Source of the DNA: Streptosporangium becharense
Lineage (GTDB): Bacteria > Actinomycetota > Actinomycetes > Streptosporangiales > Streptosporangiaceae
NCBI RefSeq assembly: GCF_014204985.1
Contig: NZ_JACHMP010000001.1
Coordinates: forward strand, 1,550,001-1,614,000
Length of the DNA stretch: 64,000 nt
Direction of reading: 5' to 3'
Part shown: positions 34,614 through 44,700 of the stretch, piece after piece
How the letters are laid out: each line of letters begins with the position of its first letter
Numbering within the stretch: the first letter of the stretch is position 1
Notes under the pieces: model-generated
The model's input: only the letters and a program-made list of their open reading frames with translations
Database searches by the model: none
What the model was told of the DNA's origin: nothing
Program-made: the position numbers and the translations under genes

Positions 34614-35888
34614 TTATCGTCTTCCGCGGTCCGGCCGGCGCTTGCGGGCCGGACCGGCCAGGCCAAGCCAGCTTAGGCCCCGCGCCACCGGTCCGGGGCC
34701 ATGGGCCGCCAGAGCCTCGCGCGCCCCGGGTTCCTGCTTGGCGAACGACAGCATCATGCCCAGGGCCGCCAGTGTGGGCAGCAGGGCCGAGCCGCCGTAG
34801 GAGACCAGTGGCAACGGGATGCCGGTGATCGGCAGCACGCCGATGACCGCGCCGATGTTGACGATCGCCTGTCCCACGATCCAGGCGACCGTGGCGGTCG
34901 CGGCGAGCCGGATGAACGGGTCCTTGACCCGGGTGGCCACCCGCAGCCCCGCGTACCCGAGCAGGCCGAACAGGAGCACCACCACCAGCGTGCCCATCAG
35001 GCCGAGCTCCTCGCCGAGGATGGAGAAGATGAAGTCGCTCTCGGCGTGCGGGATCCAGCTCCACTTCTGCCTGCTGGACCCCAGCCCCAGGCCGAACCAG
35101 CCGCCGCTGCCGATGGCGATCTGCCCCTGAACGGCCTGGTAGCCGGTTTTGGCGGCGTCGCCCCACGGATCCAGCCAACCCCGGATGCGGTCGGCGCGGT
35201 ACCCCTCGGTGCTGATCATGACGATGGCTCCGAGCACCGCCACGGCGAGGATCCCGCCGAACAGCCGCAGCGGCGCACCCACCACCCAGAGCAGGGAGAG
35301 GAAGATCATCACCAGCACCAGCGTGGTGCCGAGGTCGCTTCCGAGCATGACCAGGACGGCCAGGATCGCGGTGCCCGGCATCAGCGGGATGAACAGGTTG
35401 CGCCACTCGATCACCCCCTCGCGCGCCCGGCGGGCCAGCAGGTCGGCCCCCCACAGCATGAGCGCCAGCTTCGCCGGCTCCGACGGCTGGATGGTCAGCT
35501 CACCGATGTAGATCCAGCGTTGCGCGCCCAGCTCGGACTGGCCGATGAAGAGCACGAGGACCAGGCCCAGCGTCGCGAACGCCATGAGCGGATAGCCGGC
35601 GAGCCGGAAGAACCTGACGGGCAGCCTGGAGCAGATCCACATCAGCAGCAGGCCCAGCGTCATCGCGATGAACTGGCGCCCGAAGAGCGCGAACGGCGAT
35701 CCCCGCGTCTGGAGCGCCTCGATGCTGGAGGCCGACAGGACCATCATCAGTCCGAGGGCCATGAGCAGCACGGTGATGCCTCTGAGCAGGTGGTACGAGA
35801 AGAGGGGACGCTCCAGCAGATCCCTCATCTGCGCGAGCTGACTTCGGGGGGAGTCAGCGCTCAGCGGCCGATCGACCTCGGAGACCAC
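34614..35888 (-). CDS. ftsW: Septal peptidoglycan polymerase FtsW (SEDS family)
   Basis: 424 residues with about ten TM helices. SEDS family features: LSASSIEALQTRGSPFALFGRQ, WIYIGELTIQPSEPAKLALMLW, GSDLGTTLVLV, AESDFIFSILGEELGLMG and the C-terminal LPLVSYGGSALLPTLAALGMM. It polymerises lipid II at the septum together with FtsI. The start is GTG at 35888 with GAGGGG six bases upstream. The tail is basic (ARKRRPDRGRR). Confidence 0.95.
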   Translation of the reverse strand: MVSEVDRPLSADSPRSQLAQMRDLLERPLFSYHLLRGITVLLMALGLMMVLSASSIEALQTRGSPFALFGRQFIAMTLGLLLMWICSRLPVRFFRLAGYPLMAFATLGLVLVLFIGQSELGAQRWIYIGELTIQPSEPAKLALMLWGADLLARRAREGVIEWRNLFIPLMPGTAILAVLVMLGSDLGTTLVLVMIFLSLLWVVGAPLRLFGGILAVAVLGAIVMISTEGYRADRIRGWLDPWGDAAKTGYQAVQGQIAIGSGGWFGLGLGSSRQKWSWIPHAESDFIFSILGEELGLMGTLVVVLLFGLLGYAGLRVATRVKDPFIRLAATATVAWIVGQAIVNIGAVIGVLPITGIPLPLVSYGGSALLPTLAALGMMLSFAKQEPGAREALAAHGPGPVARGLSWLGLAGPARKRRPDRGRR

Positions 35889-35946
35889 TCCTCACCCCTC
35901 TCCCGGCGACCGGAGGCCCCGCCCCGGCGACCGGCCCGCCGTCCGC

Positions 35947-35992
35947 GGGCCGAGGGCCGGGCGGAGGGCGGGGCCGAGGGCCGGGCGGAGGG
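35947..35992. repeat. 24-bp direct repeat (two copies) in the murD-ftsW gap
   Basis: GGGCCGAGGGCCGGGCGGAG plus GG occurs at 35947-35968 and again at 35971-35992, in the 131-bp gap between murD and ftsW. It is purely GC-rich and non-coding. It may form structure in the polycistronic mRNA; no function is known. Confidence 0.6.
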
Positions 35993-36019
35993 TCCGGTGG
36001 CGGGCCTGAACGCGTGACC

Positions 36020-37477
36020 TCATGCGTTCGGGGAGCCGTTCTGCGCTTCACGCAACCGGTGCACGGCCCGGGCGAACGCCTCCCCCCGGGCCGGGTAGCC
36101 GCTGAACATGTCGAGGGAGGCGCCGGCCGGGGCCAGCAGCACGGTGTCTCCGGGGGCGGCGAGCCTGGCGGCTTCGCTGACGACTCGGTCCATGACCCCA
36201 GTGTCTTGCCCGGGCACCTCCACCACCGGCACATTCCCGGCGTGTCGCGCCAGAGCCTCACGAATTCGCTCGCGATCGGCGCCCAGCAGGACCGCGCCGC
36301 GCAACCTGGGCGCCGCCCGGCGCACCAGCTCGCCGACGTCGGCCCCCTTGAGCTGTCCTCCGGCGACCCAGACGATCGACGGGTAGGCGGCCAGCGAGGC
36401 GGCGGCGGCGTGCGGGTTGGTGGCCTTGGAGTCGTCCACGTAGTCGACCTCGGCGACCCGGGCGACGTGCGCGATCCGATGCGGGTCGGGGACGAAGTCG
36501 AGCAGCCCCCGCCGCACCGCCGCGGCGGGCACGCCGTAGGCCCGGGCCAGGGCCGCGGCGGCCAACGCGTTGGCCACGTTGTGCGGCGCGAACGGGCGGA
36601 CGTCGGCGAAGGAGGCGAGTTCCTCGGCGTTGCTCACCGGGTCGTCCACGAACGCCCGGTCCACCAGCAGGTCGTCGACCAGGCCGAGCTGTCCGGGTCT
36701 GGGCACGTCGAGGGTGAAGCCGACGTGGCGCGGCGCCTTCGGACGGCCCGCGTTCCCGTACGGCGCGGCCAGGCGGACGGCCCACTCGTCGTCGGCGTTG
36801 TACACGACCGTCCCGGCACGGGCGAAGATCTCTCCCTTGGCCCGCGCGTACTCCTGCATGGAGCCGTGCCAGTCGAGGTGGTCGGGCGCGACGTTGAGCA
36901 CGGCGGCGGCGAGCGGGGCGATGCTCGGCGAACGGTGCAGCTGGAAGCTGGACAGCTCCACAGCCAGCACGTCGCCGGGCCCGGTGACGGCCTCCACGAC
37001 GGGGGTGCCGACGTTGCCGACGGCGAGCGCCCGGTGCCCGGCCGCGGTGAGCATCGCGGTGAGCATGCGGACCGCGGTGGTCTTGCCGTTGGTGCCGGTC
37101 AGCGCCAGCCATGGCGCGGATCCGGCCGGCCGGATCCGCCAGGCCAGCTCGACCTCGCCGATCACCTCGATCCCGGCGACCGCCGCGGCGGTGATCAGGG
37201 GGTGGTGCGGCGGCCAGCCGGTCGTGACGATCAGCGAGGTGCCCGCGGGCGGCTCGGCGGGCTCGCCGAAGCGGACCTCGACGCCGAGCCCCGCGAGCTC
37301 GGCGGCGGTCCGCCGGGCCCGCTCCCCGTCCCGCCCCTCCAGGACGATCACCTTCTCGCCCCGGGCGGCCATGACACGGGCGACGGCCGTGCCCGAGACC
37401 CCCAGGCCGGCGACGCAGATCATGCGGCCTCCCCCACCGGCCCGGCGGCCGGAATCGTCGTGCTCGGTCGTGCTCAT
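36020..37477 (-). CDS. murD: UDP-N-acetylmuramoyl-L-alanine-D-glutamate ligase
   Basis: 485 residues. N-terminal Rossmann domain (ICVAGLGVSGTAVARVMAARG), ATP loop LTGTNGKTTAVRML, AVELSSFQLH, NVAPDHLDWHGSMQEYARAKG, and the C-terminal VDDSKATNPHAAAASLAAYP and GYPARGEAFARAV. It adds D-Glu to UDP-MurNAc-Ala. The first ~18 residues are a Gly/Arg/Asp-rich extension before the Rossmann fold, so a later start (ATG at MICVAGLG) is possible. Confidence 0.96.
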   Translation of the reverse strand: MSTTEHDDSGRRAGGGGRMICVAGLGVSGTAVARVMAARGEKVIVLEGRDGERARRTAAELAGLGVEVRFGEPAEPPAGTSLIVTTGWPPHHPLITAAAVAGIEVIGEVELAWRIRPAGSAPWLALTGTNGKTTAVRMLTAMLTAAGHRALAVGNVGTPVVEAVTGPGDVLAVELSSFQLHRSPSIAPLAAAVLNVAPDHLDWHGSMQEYARAKGEIFARAGTVVYNADDEWAVRLAAPYGNAGRPKAPRHVGFTLDVPRPGQLGLVDDLLVDRAFVDDPVSNAEELASFADVRPFAPHNVANALAAAALARAYGVPAAAVRRGLLDFVPDPHRIAHVARVAEVDYVDDSKATNPHAAAASLAAYPSIVWVAGGQLKGADVGELVRRAAPRLRGAVLLGADRERIREALARHAGNVPVVEVPGQDTGVMDRVVSEAARLAAPGDTVLLAPAGASLDMFSGYPARGEAFARAVHRLREAQNGSPNA

Positions 37478-37496
37478 CGGTCCGTCCCCCGGCGGC

Positions 37497-38555
37497 TCAC
37501 AGGATGGGCGTCCACTCGACGTAGAACAGCCCGAGCCCGGTCGCGGCGCAGAGCGCGGCGATCAGCCAGAAGCGGACCACGATGGTCGTCTCGGCCCAGC
37601 CCGCCAGCTCGAAGTGGTGCTGGAGCGGCGCCATCCTGAAGACGCGTTTGCCGGTCATCTTGAAGAAACCGACCTGGATGATCACCGACATCGTGATGAG
37701 CACGCACATGCCGGCCAAGATGATCAGCAGGAGCTGGGTGCGGGTGGTGATCGCCAGACCGGCGAGCACGCCGCCCAGGGCGAGCGACCCGGTGTCGCCC
37801 ATGAAGATCTTGGCGGGCGGGGCGTTCCACCACAGGAAGCCGACGAGCCCGCCGAGCACCGCCGCGGCCACCACGGCCAGGTCCAGCGGGTCGCGGACCC
37901 AGTAGCAGTTGGGGCTGAGCTGGGTGGTGCAGCTGTTGCGCAGCTGCCAGTTGCCGATCAGCACGTACGAGGCCAGCACCACGCCGGTGGCGCCGCTGGC
38001 CAGCCCGTCGAGGCCGTCGGTGAGGTTCACCGCGTTGGAGAAACCGACGATCATGACCAGCACCCAGACGGTGAACACCACGATGCCGATGGACGGGCCG
38101 AAGTCCCGCAGGAACGACAGGCGCGTCTCGGCCGGGGTGATCTGGTAGGCGTTGGGGAAGCGGGTCACCAGGACCGCGAAGACCGCGCCGACGATGAGCT
38201 GGCCCAGGGCCTTGGCGCCGCTGCGCAGGCCGAGGCTGCGCTGTTTGTAGATCTTGATGAAGTCGTCGAGGAAGCCGACCGCGCCCAGGCCGGTCATCAG
38301 GAACAGCACCAGCACCGCGGAGGCCGTGGGCGGGGTGAAGCTGTACAGGTGCGCGCAGGCGAACCCGATGAGCGAGGCGATCACGAAGACGGTGCCGCCC
38401 ATGGTGGGCGTGCCGCGCTTGTCGTGGTGACCGGAGGGGCCCTCCTCCCGGATGCTCTGCCCGTAGCCGCGCCGGGAGAACAGGCGGATCGCCAGCGGGG
38501 TGCCGAGCATGGAGATCAGCAGGCTGACCGTGGCCGCGACAAGGATCTCCCTCAT
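37497..38555 (-). CDS. mraY: Phospho-N-acetylmuramoyl-pentapeptide transferase
   Basis: 352 residues, about ten TM helices. Family motifs: [46 protein letters not shown], and [19 protein letters not shown]. It transfers phospho-MurNAc-pentapeptide to undecaprenyl phosphate to make lipid I. The ATG overlaps the murF stop by 4 bp (ATGA), showing translational coupling. Ordinary length and no anomalies. Confidence 0.97.
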   Translation of the reverse strand: MREILVAATVSLLISMLGTPLAIRLFSRRGYGQSIREEGPSGHHDKRGTPTMGGTVFVIASLIGFACAHLYSFTPPTASAVLVLFLMTGLGAVGFLDDFIKIYKQRSLGLRSGAKALGQLIVGAVFAVLVTRFPNAYQITPAETRLSFLRDFGPSIGIVVFTVWVLVMIVGFSNAVNLTDGLDGLASGATGVVLASYVLIGNWQLRNSCTTQLSPNCYWVRDPLDLAVVAAAVLGGLVGFLWWNAPPAKIFMGDTGSLALGGVLAGLAITTRTQLLLIILAGMCVLITMSVIIQVGFFKMTGKRVFRMAPLQHHFELAGWAETTIVVRFWLIAALCAATGLGLFYVEWTPIL

Positions 38556-40111
38556 CGGCCGTCACCCCCGAGCAGCGCCTCGGCGACACGTTCGAGACCG
38601 GCGGCGCGCGGCCCCTTCAGGAGCACCACGTCGCCGGGGACGAGGAGGGCCGACAGCGCGGCGGCGGCCTGCGTCACGTCGGCGGCGTGCGAGACCAGCG
38701 TCGCAGTGCCCGCCAGAGCGCCGTACGTGCCCCCGGCGGCGCCGGGCGCCCCGGTGTCGTACGCCGCGCCCGTGCCGGGTGGACCGCCCGCTCCGTCGCC
38801 CGGCGGGCCTCCGGCGCCGTCCGGGGCCCCCTGCGCGCCCGCGAGGACGTCGGCCGGGACGGGGTCCGCGGCCCGCCCGGCGGCGGCCAGCGCCCCGGCC
38901 AGGACCGGACCGGCGTCGGCGCCTCCGACGACGAGCAGGGCGGCGAGGCCGGAGCTCCCGGCCAGGCGGCCCAGCTCCTCGTTGAGCGCGTCGCTCTCCT
39001 CGCCCAGCTCGCGCAGCGCGCCGATGACCGCGAGACGGCGGCGGGATCCGGCGAACGCGTCGAGGGCGGCGAAGGCGGCGCGCATGGAGTCGGGGTTGGC
39101 GTTGTACGCGTCGTTGATCACCGTCACCCCGTCGGGGCGGTCGGTGACCTCCATCCGCCAGCGGCTGCGGGGTTCGGCCTCCGACAGCTCCTCAGCGATG
39201 ACGGCGACCGGCAGGCCGAGCTCGTAGCCGGCCGCGGCGGCGGCCAGCGCGTTCTCCACGGCGTGCTCGCCGTACAGGCGCAGGGTCACCGGGGCGGCGC
39301 CGGAGGGGGTGCGCAGTGTGAAGGACGCGCGCCCGCGCTCGTCGACGACGACGTTCTCGGCCCGCACGGTGGCGGACTCGCCGCGGCCGAACCAGGTGAC
39401 GCGGGCGGCGGTGCGTTCGGCCATCCCGGCCACGAGCGGGTCGTCGGCGTTCAGCACGGCCACGCCGTCGGCGGGCAGCGCCTCGACCAGCTCGCCCTTG
39501 GCCCGCGCGATGGTCTCCCGGCTGCCGAAGACGCCCAGGTGGGCGGTGCCGACGTTGAGGACCACGCCGATCGACGGCGGGGCGACGCGGGTGAGGTGGG
39601 CGATGTGCCCGACGTTGCGCGCGCTGAGCTCCAGCACCAGGTAGCGGGTCTCCTCCCCGGCCTTCAGCACGGTCAGTGGGTGGCCGATCTCGTTGTTGAA
39701 CGACTCGACCGGCGCGACCGTCGGGCCGACCCGGGCGGTGAGGCGGGCCAGCAGATCCTTGGTGGTGGTCTTGCCCGCCGAGCCGGTGACGCCGATCACG
39801 GTGGTCGCCGGCAGGTCCGCGCAGACGGCGGTGGCCAGCTCGGTCATGGCCCGCACGGTGTCGCCGACGATGACCGCGGGGGCGTCGACCGGCCGGGCCG
39901 CCAGCACGGCGACCGCACCGGCCTGGACGGCCTGGGCGGCGAAGTCGTGCCCGTCGACGCGGGCGCCCTTGATGGCGACGAACAGCGCCCCGGGCCGGAC
40001 GTCGCGGGAGTCGATGACGACCGGACCGCGCACCACCGCGCGCGGATCGGCCATGCCCGTGAGGGCGCCCGAGGTTATCTCGGCGATCCTGGCCAGCGGC
40101 AACGGGATCAT
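38552..40111 (-). CDS. murF: UDP-MurNAc-tripeptide-D-Ala-D-Ala ligase
   Basis: 519 residues. N-terminal domain with [21 protein letters not shown] loop [53 protein letters not shown], and [18 protein letters not shown]. It adds D-Ala-D-Ala to complete the pentapeptide. A Gly/Pro/Ala-rich insertion of about 45 residues ([21 protein letters not shown]) lies near the C-terminus before [16 protein letters not shown]; it is not typical of MurF and is probably a disordered loop. It overlaps mraY and starts 12 bp after murE. Confidence 0.96.
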   Translation of the reverse strand: MIPLPLARIAEITSGALTGMADPRAVVRGPVVIDSRDVRPGALFVAIKGARVDGHDFAAQAVQAGAVAVLAARPVDAPAVIVGDTVRAMTELATAVCADLPATTVIGVTGSAGKTTTKDLLARLTARVGPTVAPVESFNNEIGHPLTVLKAGEETRYLVLELSARNVGHIAHLTRVAPPSIGVVLNVGTAHLGVFGSRETIARAKGELVEALPADGVAVLNADDPLVAGMAERTAARVTWFGRGESATVRAENVVVDERGRASFTLRTPSGAAPVTLRLYGEHAVENALAAAAAGYELGLPVAVIAEELSEAEPRSRWRMEVTDRPDGVTVINDAYNANPDSMRAAFAALDAFAGSRRRLAVIGALRELGEESDALNEELGRLAGSSGLAALLVVGGADAGPVLAGALAAAGRAADPVPADVLAGAQGAPDGAGGPPGDGAGGPPGTGAAYDTGAPGAAGGTYGALAGTATLVSHAADVTQAAAALSALLVPGDVVLLKGPRAAGLERVAEALLGGDGR

Positions 40112-40123
40112 GATGCGTCTTCC

Positions 40124-41686
40124 CTACTCTCCATGTGTGCTTCGGCGTCGGGTGCGGTTCCGCCGCCTGGCGATCGCGTCGGCCACGACCTGCCGGTCGT
40201 CGAAGGGGAGCACCTTGTCACCGACGTACTGGCCCTGCTCATGGCCCTTGCCGGCCACGACGACGACGTCGCCGAGGCCCGCCTGACCGATCGCCAGGTC
40301 GATCGCCGCGGCACGGTCCGGCTCAATGATCACATGCGCGCGGCCGTCCTGGGGAACGCCCAGCACTCCGTCCATCATCTCCGCGAGGATCCGCAGGGGG
40401 TCCTCGGAACGGGGGTTGTCGCTGGTGAGAATGGCCACATCCGCCAGTCTGGCGGCGGACTCGCCCATCATCGGGCGTTTGCCCCGGTCGCGGTCGCCGC
40501 CGCAGCCGAGCACGACGATGAGCCTGCCCGCGGCGACCTCGCGCAGCGAACGCAACACCGACTCCACCGCGCCCGGCTTGTGCGAGTAGTCGACGATGGC
40601 CGTGAAGTCGTCCCCGCCGGGGACGCGTTCCATCCGGCCCGGGACCCCCGTCATGGTGCCGACGCCCGCCACCGCGACCCGCAGCGGCACCCCGGCCTCC
40701 ACCAGGGCGACGATCGCGCCCAGGGCGTTGGCCACGTTGAAGGGGCCGGGCAGGGCCACCGTGGCGGCCTCCTCGACGCCGCCGGGGCCCACCACCCGGA
40801 ACTCGCTGCCGTCGGGGCCCAGGCGCACGTCCGCGGCCCGCCAGTCGGCCTCCGGGGCGCCCGCGGCCGAGAACGTGGTCATCGGGATCCCGGCGATGCC
40901 CAGGAGCGCGCGCCCGTGGGCGTCGTCGATGTTGACGACGCCGGCGCGGCTCCGCTCGGGGGTGAAGAGCCTGGCCTTCGCGGCGAAGTAGTCGTCGAGG
41001 TCGCGGTGGAAGTCGAGGTGGTCCTGCGACAGGTTGGTGAACAGCGCCACGTCGTAGCGGACACCGTCGACGCGGCCCAGCGCCAGCGCGTGGCTGGAGA
41101 CCTCCATGGCGGCGGCGGTGACGCCCTGCTCGCGCATCAGGGCGAACAGGCCGTGCAGGTCACTGGCCTCGGGGGTGGTGAGCTCGGGCGTGAAGCGCAA
41201 CCCGCCCGCGTGGATCTCCACTCCGCCGATCAGGCCGGTCCGGTGCCCGGCCGCCCGCAGTCCGGCCTCCAGCAGGAAGGTGGAGGTGGACTTGCCGCTG
41301 GTGCCGGTGACGCCGATGACCGTCACGTCCGCCGCCGGGTGCCCGTACACCCAGGCGGCGACCTGACCGAGTACGGCGCGCGGGTCGGGCACCACGAGGA
41401 CCGGCAGGCCGGTCGCGACCGCGGCCGGCCTGCCGGCCTCGTCGGTCAGGATCGCGCAGGCCCCCGCCGCGAGGGCCTGCGCGGAGAAGCCTGCCCCGTG
41501 GACCGTGGCACCGGGCAGCGCCACGTAGAGATCTCCGCGCCGGACCCGGCGCGAGTCGATGGTGACCCCGGAGACGGCGGCCAGCGGTGCTCGCGACGTG
41601 CCGGACGGCGCGCCGAGCAGACTCGCCAGCCCCGAGAGCGGACGGGGTGGACTGGTTGAAGGTCGCATGGACGACGGGGGACGCAC
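40124..41686 (-). CDS. murE: UDP-MurNAc-Ala-Glu-meso-DAP ligase
   Basis: 520 residues. Motifs: GVTIDSRRVRRGDLYVALPG, ATP loop GVTGTSGKSTSTFLLEAGL, TNLSQDHLDFHRDLDDYFAAK, and the substrate motif DNPRSEDP, which specifies meso-diaminopimelate (lysine ligases have DNPA or similar). The ATP loop has GKST where GKTT is usual, a conservative change. The start is uncertain: GTG at 41686 and ATG at 41668 both lack a good ribosome site; the best Shine-Dalgarno nearby serves a GTG in a different frame. It follows ftsI by 22 bp. Confidence 0.95.
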   Translation of the reverse strand: MRPPSSMRPSTSPPRPLSGLASLLGAPSGTSRAPLAAVSGVTIDSRRVRRGDLYVALPGATVHGAGFSAQALAAGACAILTDEAGRPAAVATGLPVLVVPDPRAVLGQVAAWVYGHPAADVTVIGVTGTSGKSTSTFLLEAGLRAAGHRTGLIGGVEIHAGGLRFTPELTTPEASDLHGLFALMREQGVTAAAMEVSSHALALGRVDGVRYDVALFTNLSQDHLDFHRDLDDYFAAKARLFTPERSRAGVVNIDDAHGRALLGIAGIPMTTFSAAGAPEADWRAADVRLGPDGSEFRVVGPGGVEEAATVALPGPFNVANALGAIVALVEAGVPLRVAVAGVGTMTGVPGRMERVPGGDDFTAIVDYSHKPGAVESVLRSLREVAAGRLIVVLGCGGDRDRGKRPMMGESAARLADVAILTSDNPRSEDPLRILAEMMDGVLGVPQDGRAHVIIEPDRAAAIDLAIGQAGLGDVVVVAGKGHEQGQYVGDKVLPFDDRQVVADAIARRRNRTRRRSTHGE

Positions 41687-41708
41687 GGCGAGAGCGTACC
41701 GGCACTCG

Positions 41709-44700
41709 TCACCCTCCGGCGCGTATCCGCACCGGGGACGGCCGGGTTCCGGTCGGCGGAACCTTCAAGCTCTTCAAAGCGAACGTCATCACCTTCTTGA
41801 ACACGGGAGCGGCGATCTCACCGCCGTAGTAGCCCTCACGCGGGTCCTGGACGACCGCCAGGACGACCAGGCGGGGCTTGTCGGCCGGGGCGAAGCCCAC
41901 GAACGTCGCGGTGTATCCACAGTAGCCCTGGCAGCTGGGGTCGTAGCGCATCGCGGTGCCGGTCTTGCCCGCCACCCGGTAGCCGTCGATCGCCGCCAGG
42001 TTGCCGGTGCCCTGCTCGCTCACCGCGGCCTCCAGCATGGCGGTGACCTCCTTGGCCGTGCGCTCGCCGACCACCCGGGTCTTCTTGCCCGGGGCGGAGG
42101 GGGTGAACGCGCCGTTCCCGGTGGTCGTGCCGGCCACGATCTGCGGGGTGACGCGCACGCCGCCGTTGGCGATGGTCTGGTAGACGCTGGCCGTCTGCAG
42201 CGCGGTCACCGAGACGCCCTGGCCGTAGGCGACCGTGCAGCGCTGGCTGCCGGACCAGGTCCGCCAGTCGGGCAGCAGGCCGGCCTCCTCGCCGGGCAGG
42301 CCGCTGCCCGGTTTGGCGCCGAAGCCGAAGCGCTCCAGCATCGAGTGGAGCTTCTGGTCCCCGATCCGCTGCGCGGCGAGGATCGTGCCCACGTTGCTGG
42401 AGGTCGCCACGACGCCGGAGAAGGTCAGGCGCTCGGTGGCGTGCGGGTGGGAGTCCTTCAGCACCTGGTCGGCGCACCTGATCCGGTCGGGGACGGTGAA
42501 CGCGGTGCCGGGCCGTACGGCGCCCGATTCCAGGGCCGCGGCGGCGGTGATGACCTTGTTGGTGCTGCCGGGTTCGAAGACCTCGGTCACCGCGCGGTTG
42601 GCCCAGTTCTCCTGGGGGGTCTTCGCCCAGTTCCTCAGGTCCAGCTCGGGGGCGTTGGCCATGGCGTACACCTGGCCGGTCTGCACGTCCATCACGATGA
42701 CGCTGCCGGTGCGGGCCCCGGTGGCCGCGACCTGCTCGCCGACGGCCTTCTGCGCGGCCCACTGGATGTCGCGGTCGATCGTCAGACGCACGTTCCTGCC
42801 GTCGACGGGCGCCTGCTGGGTGCTTCGGGTCATCGGGATGCGCTGGCCCGCGGCGCCGGTCTCGACGAGCTGCTTGCCGTCGCGGCCGGAGAGGACCTTG
42901 TCGAAGGTGCTCTCCAGGCCGGCCAGTCCGGTGCCGGCGTCTCCGACGAACCCCAGCAGGGTGCCCGCCAGGTCGCCGCCGGGGTATTCGCGCCGGTAGC
43001 GGTGCGTGCTGCCGACGCCCTTGAACCCGTGCGCCATGATCCGCTCGGCCACGGACGGGACGGCGACCGCGACCTTCTGGTAGCGGCTGGCGGTGTTGGC
43101 CAGCAGGCCGGCGACGCGCTCCTTGGGCTCGCCGAGCTCCTTGGCCAGGACGGTCGCCACCTGGTCGCGCTTGGCCGCCTCGACCTCGGCGGGATCGACG
43201 AAGATCTCGCGCGCCTCCACGGTCACCGCGAGCTCGTGGCCGTTGGCGTCGGTGATCGACCCCCGCCTGGCGGTGAGCGTCTCCTCGTGGACGCGCTGCT
43301 TGGCCGCCTCCGCGGTGTAGATCTTCGAGTCGAGGCCCTGCAACTGGACGAGCCGCCCCGCGAAGATGGACAGCACGAAGGTCATCACGACCAGGCCGAC
43401 GTTGATGCGCCTGCGGGGGTTGCCCAGGCGCAGCACCGCGGCCGGCCGCGCCGGGGGCCGCGGCGGTCTCGTTCCGCCCCCGCCGCCCGGGCCGCGCACG
43501 GCGTTGATCGTGTGCTCGGTCTCGCCGGGCCGCTCGGGTCTGTGCCCCGGCGTGGGGCGGCCCCGCCCGGCGGGCGCCGGAGGCTCGTCGCCGCGCGGGC
43601 GTCCCGGCCGGCGTGTCCGGTCGGGACCGGGCGGCCCGGCGGGCCTGTCCGCCGCCTCCTGGCGCGCGGACCTGCCCGTCTCCGCCCTGCCCGGCCTGCC
43701 GGGCCCCTCCGGCCGGGTGGAGCGGCCGGGGCCTTCGGGCCGGGGAGGTCTGCCGGGCCTGTCGGATCCGGCGGGCCGTCCCGCACCCGGTCCGGCGGAC
43801 CGCTCGCGACGAGCGGGCCCGCCCGTTCCGGGGCGGTCCGGGTCGGCGGGCCCCCGGGTCCGGCCCGGCCCGCCGGTCGTGTCGTGGCGGGCGCGCCTGT
43901 CCGGGCCGCCGGGTCGTGCGGGCCGGCCGGTCGCGGGACGTGCGGGCCGGCCGGAGCCGCCGTTCCCGTCGGAGGCGGGCGGACGGCCGGCGCCGGAGGA
44001 CCTCCCGGCCGATCCGGGTCGTCCCGGGCCGTCGGTGGCGGGCGGCCTCGGAGCGGGGGCGGGCCTGCCGGAGCCGCCGGCGGCCGGGCGTCTCGCGGAG
44101 CCCGGCCCGCCGGGGCCGGAAGCCCTGCCCGGGAAAGCCTGTCTGCCGCCTCCGGCGGTGCCCCGGCTCTTTCCGGAGCGGTCCGAGGACGCCGGCCGGC
44201 CGGTGGGGCCCTGCCGGTCGGAACCTTCCGGTGCCCCGCCGCGGCCGGAGGCGCCGGGCCTGCCGGAACCGCCCGCGCCGCCGGAAGGCCGCGCGGGCGA
44301 CCTGCCCGTGGAACCGGATCCGGCCGCGGAGCCGGGGACGGAGGACCTGCCCGCGGAGCCCGGTCTGGCCGCGGAGCCGGAGGATCTGCCCGCGGAGCCG
44401 TCGGCGGAGGTCTTGCCCGACGAAGCCGGTCTGCCGGGCGAGCCGGCCCTGCCGGAGCCGCCCGCGCCGCTGGAAGGCCTCCCGGGTGAACCGGCCCTGC
44501 CGGAACCGCCGGCGGCCGGGGGCCGTCCGGCGGAGCCCTGCCGGGCGGGACCGTCCGGGGTGGCCGCCCGGCCGGAGGCGCCGGGCCTGCCGGAACCGCC
44601 CGCGCCACCGGAAGAGCGCGCCGACGACCGGCCCGTGGAGCCCGTCCTGGCCGCGGAGCCGGAGGACCTGCCCGCGGGCCCCTCCGCGGGCGTCCTGCCC

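Noticed and set aside
41160-41705. Small minus-strand gene starting at GTG 41705 with a good Shine-Dalgarno
   Set aside because: It is out of frame with murE and its translation is Arg/Gly/Ala-rich without motifs; the ribosome-site match is probably fortuitous, though it leaves the murE start unclear.
38687-44489. Two plus-strand frames of 990 and 976 residues opposite murF, murE and ftsI
   Set aside because: Antisense artefacts of codon bias. The murE and murF frames carry full catalytic motifs on the minus strand.
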